A stretch of DNA of 64,000 bases from Cercis canadensis (lineage: Eukaryota > Streptophyta > Magnoliopsida > Fabales > Fabaceae). Below, in pieces: positions 59,139 through 64,000 of this stretch; the stretch's first letter is position 1; every line of letters starts with the position of its first letter. The translations under genes and the position numbers were made by a program. Where the stretch lies: contig QAOA01005839.1 of the NCBI GenBank assembly GCA_003255065.1, forward strand, positions 137,877-201,876. Direction: 5' to 3'. Under the pieces are notes generated by a model. It was not told the DNA's origin. It did no database searches and saw nothing but the letters and a program-made list of their open reading frames with translations.

Positions 59139-62100
59139 ATGCAAGCTCTGCGGGTGACGCTGAGCAAGAGGCTTTCTAGGCCAATCTCAACTTGCTCATT
59201 CAGTTTCTTATCCAACCTTTACGCTTCTTCTTCTTGTTCGCCACCATTATCGAACTCACTACCTTCTCCGGCTTCTGGTACCTCCACCGCTAGGAGCACC
59301 TCCTGGACTTGTTCCATTTCTAACCTTCTAAGCTCTCCATGGTCTGCCATTCAATGCCGAGGAATTAAAGTCGCGGGTTCTGATGTAAGTTACATACTCT
59401 TATCTTCTCAGTTATTTCAAGAACTTGTTTTGCTTCAACTAAGCCTGTGACTACTGTTGATCTATTACTTGGTATGATCATTATCTGATCTCCGATATCT
59501 GAGTTATTATTCTTCCCAGACCGAGTAAATTTCAGTTTTTGTTTGTTAGTTTGGAATGAATTAGATTCATAATTTTTCCTATTTGCGCTGCAGGTTAGAG
59601 TTGGGAATATCATTGAAAAACAAGGTTATTTTTTAATTGCAGAATTTTCCTTGGCTTTAGCCTTTAGATCGTCTCATTTGAGCTGCAGAATTATTAGTTA
59701 CTAACAAATTCACTTTTCATTTCTATTGTGGTGGGCATGCTGCTTTCAGGCCGTGTTTATGAGGTAATTACTAATTAGCTAAGCAACTTATTTTGATATA
59801 ATAATATGATATTCACTGTAGTTTGTTTCCCAACATCTTATTTGGCTTTGCAAACCTGATTAGGTCCTTAAAGTTGATCATTCTCATGAAGGAAGAGGAA
59901 AAGCCACAATCAAGGTTCATTCTTAGCTTCCCTCTTTTTTCATTTTTTAGAACTTAAACAGGCAGATAATTCAAATGACTTGGTTCTTGTTATTTTCACT
60001 TTAGCTGCTTGTCTTGATTGAAATTTATTTCTGATTAGCTTTGAATATTTAAGTGGACCACTGGGTGTAGTGTGCTGTGAACATGAGGTGTATACTTTTC
60101 AGCTGTCTTAAATAAGGAAAAGAGAAGTAGCATGGAGTGATCATTAACAATCTTTGAAGGAACTATTATTCCTAAAGGCTTTCATGTGAGAAGTGACAAC
60201 ATAATTTCCAAGGGAATGAGAGGCTCATTGGCCTTGTTTTGAAGGAAAATGCTTTTTGGAGATTTACTTCACTCCCTTCAAGATATACTTCACATGGAGA
60301 ACCAGCTCCTTTTCCTGCACAACATACCGTGTCTTCTTCCTGTACTACATCTACTCCTTCTGTTTAGAAAAAATTGCATCAGCAATTTCAGATTTTTTTA
60401 ATTTTTTTTAAAAATTATTCAGTTTTAAAAAAAGGGTGGCAATGAAAGTAGAAAGACAAAAGTAAGTTGTAATGAATAAATTGAAATAACAATTAACTAT
60501 TTAAAATGATAGTTCTTTCTCTCTTTCTGAAATGTTGATCTCCTTTTGTTATTATTAATGTTTTCAGTCGTCTAACAAGTTATTGTTATTTCAGAAACCG
60601 GCTCTCATATTTTCAAGGATACTTCTTTATCCTTAGATCAGCGGAATAGGACAATTTGACCATAGAAGTAACTATATTGAAGAATTTGGTTTAGCTAGGA
60701 ATAAGTAAATTTTATTTACTAATAGTTGTTAGTATAACGCCTCAGTGGTATTATTGGTTCAATTGAGTTGGATATGAAATATTCCCTAGAGGGTTTGGTT
60801 TAGGTTTTATCCTTACTGTTTATTCTTTTGTTTTGAGCAACTTGTTAAGTGGCTACATTTTATTTGGATAAGGATAGTTCATTGTCAATTTTTATCAGTC
60901 AAGTGCCTCTGATATAAAATCAATCTCATTTTACTTGGTTTTCCAATACTTTTTGTACTGTTTTAATTTGACAGAGCTGTAACTTTCTCACTCTTAAATA
61001 TGATTCCAACTGAAAATTTTAGCTGTTTCTGGTGATAGGTGGAACTTCGTGATATTGGCCATGGAAACAAGGTAACACAGCGATTGGGTACAGATGAAAA
61101 TATTGAAAGTATGTTCCTATACATCTAAAATGCCAATATGAATTTCTGGATCAAACAATCAAATAAGCAGTACAAGTTGTTTGTAGATTGTCTATCTGGT
61201 TGTTGATATAGATGCTGTTGTTGTTGGTTAATAGTTGTGCCTAACATTTCTTTTTAAATCAAGTAGTTTTTCATGAAGAAGGTGACTAGAAGTGCAACCT
61301 ATGTGCACCAGTTCTATGCAATAATTACTGAAGGAAGGAGATACTTTATTTTTTCTTTTTTGTTGTTGTTGTTGGGGGCGGTGTGGGGGGGNGGGGTTGT
61401 GGGGGAGATCGAAAGCCAATAACAGCAGGAAGCTGAAGACAACCTTAAATTCCAAATAGGAAGGAATTCTTGATACAAATGGACCAAGAGAATCCAACGA
61501 GACATAGTGCAAAGAACTTTCCTTTTTTCTTGCCTGCTGTAAACATCTTAAAATGCTTCCAGGTAATGTAGTTTTCATAAAGATCATCACTTGTTCCATA
61601 CCATCCAAGTCCTCACATCCTACAATTTCTGGTTCCAGCAAGTATGAACATCCTTCAGAGTCCTAGCATCGACAATTGAATTCCAAAATGGAAACCTCCA
61701 GAATCCACAGTTGATTATTAAGTGGCCAACACGGAAACTAGGAAAGATGGTCCACTTATTTCCACTCTTGCTGTGGAACTTGTTGAGTGATGCAGCAAGC
61801 AAAATTCCACATAGGACAGAAAATGTCAGTCACAATGAGATAGCACAACATTGGAATGGGAACGAAGTAACTCTATTCAAGAGCTTGAAAGGTTTACTTG
61901 GGTCAATGAGTGCTTACAGAAACTCTTAAAAGTTTATAAGATCTCTGGTAGACCTAGGATCTTATCCCCTTATTGGATAAATTTCAGTTAGATGTTAGGT
62001 ATTCAAGTGCATCAGAAAGTGATTTCTAAGTAATGCTGCTCATTATTTGACTTTCAATATTACTAATGCTAAAATATAAGCCAAAACATAAGAGACATCA

Positions 62101-63744
62101 TGTTAAGTAGGACTCTAGAAGCTAGTTATCTGACCTGGTAGGCTTAGGACAATTGACACCAAAAACCTGATAAACTTACACCATTGAATAGCTTATTATA
62201 AAATTGATTTTCATTAGTCCAGCTATAAACTATTCAATCATGACAAGTATAAATTTAAATAGTTAATTATTTCTTATATTTAATTTAAATTGAAAATCAT
62301 ATATGGCAATCTTCCTAAACATTAATGTGAATCTTAAATCCTGTAACCATCCAGTTTGCTGCATATCTCTGTTAAATTGAGTGTAATTTTGCTTGCATTA
62401 TAAATTCCTTCCCAAGTATATGGCTTCCTAAATTATTTAATGACAATGTTGACTTACCCATAGAAAGGGAGATACAAACAGAAAGAATGTATTAGTGCAC
62501 ACATGGAACAAGCAATCCCCCCCTTTTCTATGTTGTTTTATTCTGCGGCTGCAATCAACCTGTTGGGTCGCAGTACTTCTTTTAACAATTATATCATTTA
62601 GTAATTACAAGATGATAATTTTGAACTTATATTGTGGGAGAATATTTTCTCTTTTCTGTTATTGATGAATGATGTTAGGACAGTTTACACCCACTGGTTA
62701 TATATTGATTTGTGATCATTTCCTTTGCTTGTCAATCATATAAATCTGCAGAGGTCTATGTTCAGGAAAAATCTTTTATTTATATGTGCATGGATCATGA
62801 CGGCACAGTTGTATTAATGGAGTGAGTTTTTAGACCTTTTATCCTAGTTTGCTGTTATTATCTCATAATATGATGTTGGGCGCAAGAAATTCTTGGGGAG
62901 CAAAGTTGATTAACGTGTTCTCTATTTGTATTTGTGGTCAGCACTGATACATTGGATCAACTGGAATTGTCCAGAAACTTGTTCGGAAAGAATGCTGTAT
63001 ATCTAAGAGGTGGAATATCTATCAGTCTGCTATTCATTGTCATTGCTGTCATTTCTGTTTCACAATTTATAGTGGGAAATTCTGGAGTTTTCAATGTTTG
63101 CTTCAGATAGCAAATATCAGAAAAATAAAATAAAATACATAAGATAGCATATTTGTCTCAATAACCTAACGGAGTGCTACTGATCATTCTCTTACTTACT
63201 TTATCAATGCTAAGAGTTACTGCCAGAGATACAGTTGAATTCATTGCTGCATAATCATTATCATTAAAATATATCATGACTAGTGCCCAAGTGCCGTCCA
63301 TAAATTTCTGCTGTCATCCTTCAATGTTCTTATATACTTGGACAATTACTTGCACATGTATGTTTATAGTTCAGTATTGTCTCTCCTTCCTGTGTCTAAT
63401 TATGTATCTCCTCCTTGTCTCTCTTTAAATGATGTGGTCATGATGCATCAATAATATTTATCAAGGTAGTTCTTGTCAATGTAGTGATCAAATCAAATGT
63501 TTTATCGCTATTCATTAATTTTTGTTTTTGTAATTATTTCATGAGGTAGCAATTTTTTCGTTTCATAAATGTAACTAGTTCTTACTTCCATCATTCCTTT
63601 CATCACTTGTTAATTAGTATTTGTTGCTTTATTGACAGATGAATTGAAAGTTAAGGTATATTTTTATGATGACAAACCTTTATCAGCATCTGTTCCAAAA
63701 CGTGTAACATGTACTGTGAAGGAGGGGATTGCAGCCACACCAAG
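59139..63744 (+). CDS. Organellar (probably mitochondrial) elongation factor P-like protein, 3'-partial
   Basis: EF-P relieves ribosome stalling at difficult peptide bonds such as polyproline. Exons: 59139-59384, 59594-59624, 59750-59763, 59864-59914, 61039-61108, 62752-62821, 62942-63009, 63639-63744. They join in phase to 218 codons, and the last exon ends AG/GTATTT with the rest off the window. Residues 1 to about 75 are Ser/Leu/Arg-rich with few acidic residues (MQALRVTLSKRLSRPIS), a typical organelle presequence. The EF-P N-domain follows (GRVYEVLKVDHSHEGRG, then TIKVELRDI, ENIEKVYVQEKSF), then the first OB domain (DQLELSRNLFGKNAVYL) and the start of the C-domain (SASVPKRVTCTV). The tip of the N-domain loop carries Arg108 where E. 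coli EF-P has its modified Lys34. Exon 3 is only 14 nt. Likely ortholog: the Arabidopsis mitochondrial EF-P family gene. Confidence 0.92.
61250..61960 (-). other. Unidentified repeat-like segment in EF-P intron 5
   Basis: The minus strand has scrappy open frames (61228-61641, 61620-61802) with coherent but unplaceable peptide sequence. The segment meets a G-rich low-complexity run with a single N at 61392. It may be a decayed retroelement or retro-pseudogene; I cannot name the source. Confidence 0.3.
63189..63490. repeat. Dispersed repeat, copy 2, in EF-P intron 7
   Basis: Counterpart of 57739-58223 without the nested SINE. It ends just before the AT-rich DNA that leads to exon 8. Confidence 0.75.
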
Positions 63745-63863
63745 GTATTTGTCTTATAAAGGGCTGTTATTGCATTTAAAAACATGTACTTGTCAGTTTT
63801 TAATTGCCCGTTAATTTTATTTTCTTCCACTTTTGTGCATGTATGTCTTGGAATATTGCCCCA

Positions 63864-64000
63864 AAAAAATGCTGATTTGGGATAAGATTATGTGTAAGGC
63901 TTCTATTTGTTGCAAAGCCCATGTCTTTTCAAGGGAATTTCCATTTCAGACATGCAGAGGGATTGGATAGCCTTACTGCATTGATGTTTTCTGTTTCTCT
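63864..64000 (+). mobile_element. LINE (L1-type) 3' end fragment in EF-P intron 8, cut by the window edge
   Basis: TTTGGGATAAGATTATG, then CAGACATGCAGAGGGATTGG, repeats the ORF2 C-terminal tail (D-M-Q-R-D-W-I-A-L) seen at 16190-16230 and 46020-46050. The 3' tail continues beyond the window. Confidence 0.6.

Noticed and set aside
59139-59384. Plastid EF-P rather than mitochondrial
   Set aside because: Not fully excluded. The presequence start and the C-domain resemble the Arabidopsis mitochondrial EF-P family more than the plastid one, but targeting needs an experiment or full-length alignment.

Overview
This is a stretch of nuclear DNA from a core-eudicot plant. It has long AT-rich introns with GT-AG borders, LINE, SINE, MULE and Copia debris, and no operon structure. 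Gene content and the abundance of intronic LINE tails fit a woody, highly heterozygous species; grapevine (Vitis) is my best guess, but the sequence alone does not prove it. Several isolated single N's are flanked by near-identical direct copies of the same DNA. I read these as unmerged overlapping contig ends, some of them from two haplotypes, in a shotgun assembly. || Layout. 1-2213: the end of a large intron of DEK1. 2214-18336 (+): 28 exons of the phytocalpain gene DEK1, complete to the stop codon; the first exons lie left of the window. 21890-24069 (-): cytosolic ribosomal protein L15, four exons, complete, convergent with DEK1. 26810-26995 (+): a single-exon classical AG-peptide (GPI-anchored arabinogalactan peptide) with a TATA box. 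30828-54786 (-): Mediator kinase-module subunit MED13, 22 exons over 24 kb, complete (1,972 codons plus stop). 59139-63744 (+): the first eight exons of an organelle-targeted (probably mitochondrial) EF-P-like translation factor; its 3' end is off the window. || I traced every exon junction by hand. Reading phase is kept through all 28, 4, 22 and 8 exons, so the four spliced genes look intact. || Mobile DNA lies mostly in introns and intergenic space. It includes a 5'-truncated LINE with a 14-bp target duplication in DEK1, more LINE tails in MED13, EF-P and DEK1, a 794-bp MULE-like element with long inverted termini in MED13 intron 21, tRNA-derived SINEs, and a ~200-bp MITE in MED13 intron 14. 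That MITE is split by a Copia retrotransposon. The Copia copy is the oddest object in the window: its two 256-bp LTRs look identical but lie in inverted orientation, yet the whole unit is bounded by a perfect 5-bp target duplication. || The genes do not form one pathway. They cover epidermal/cell-wall signalling (DEK1, AG-peptide), transcription control (MED13) and translation (RPL15, EF-P-like). I found no CRISPR array, tRNA, rRNA or organellar insertion, and no convincing new multi-gene system.
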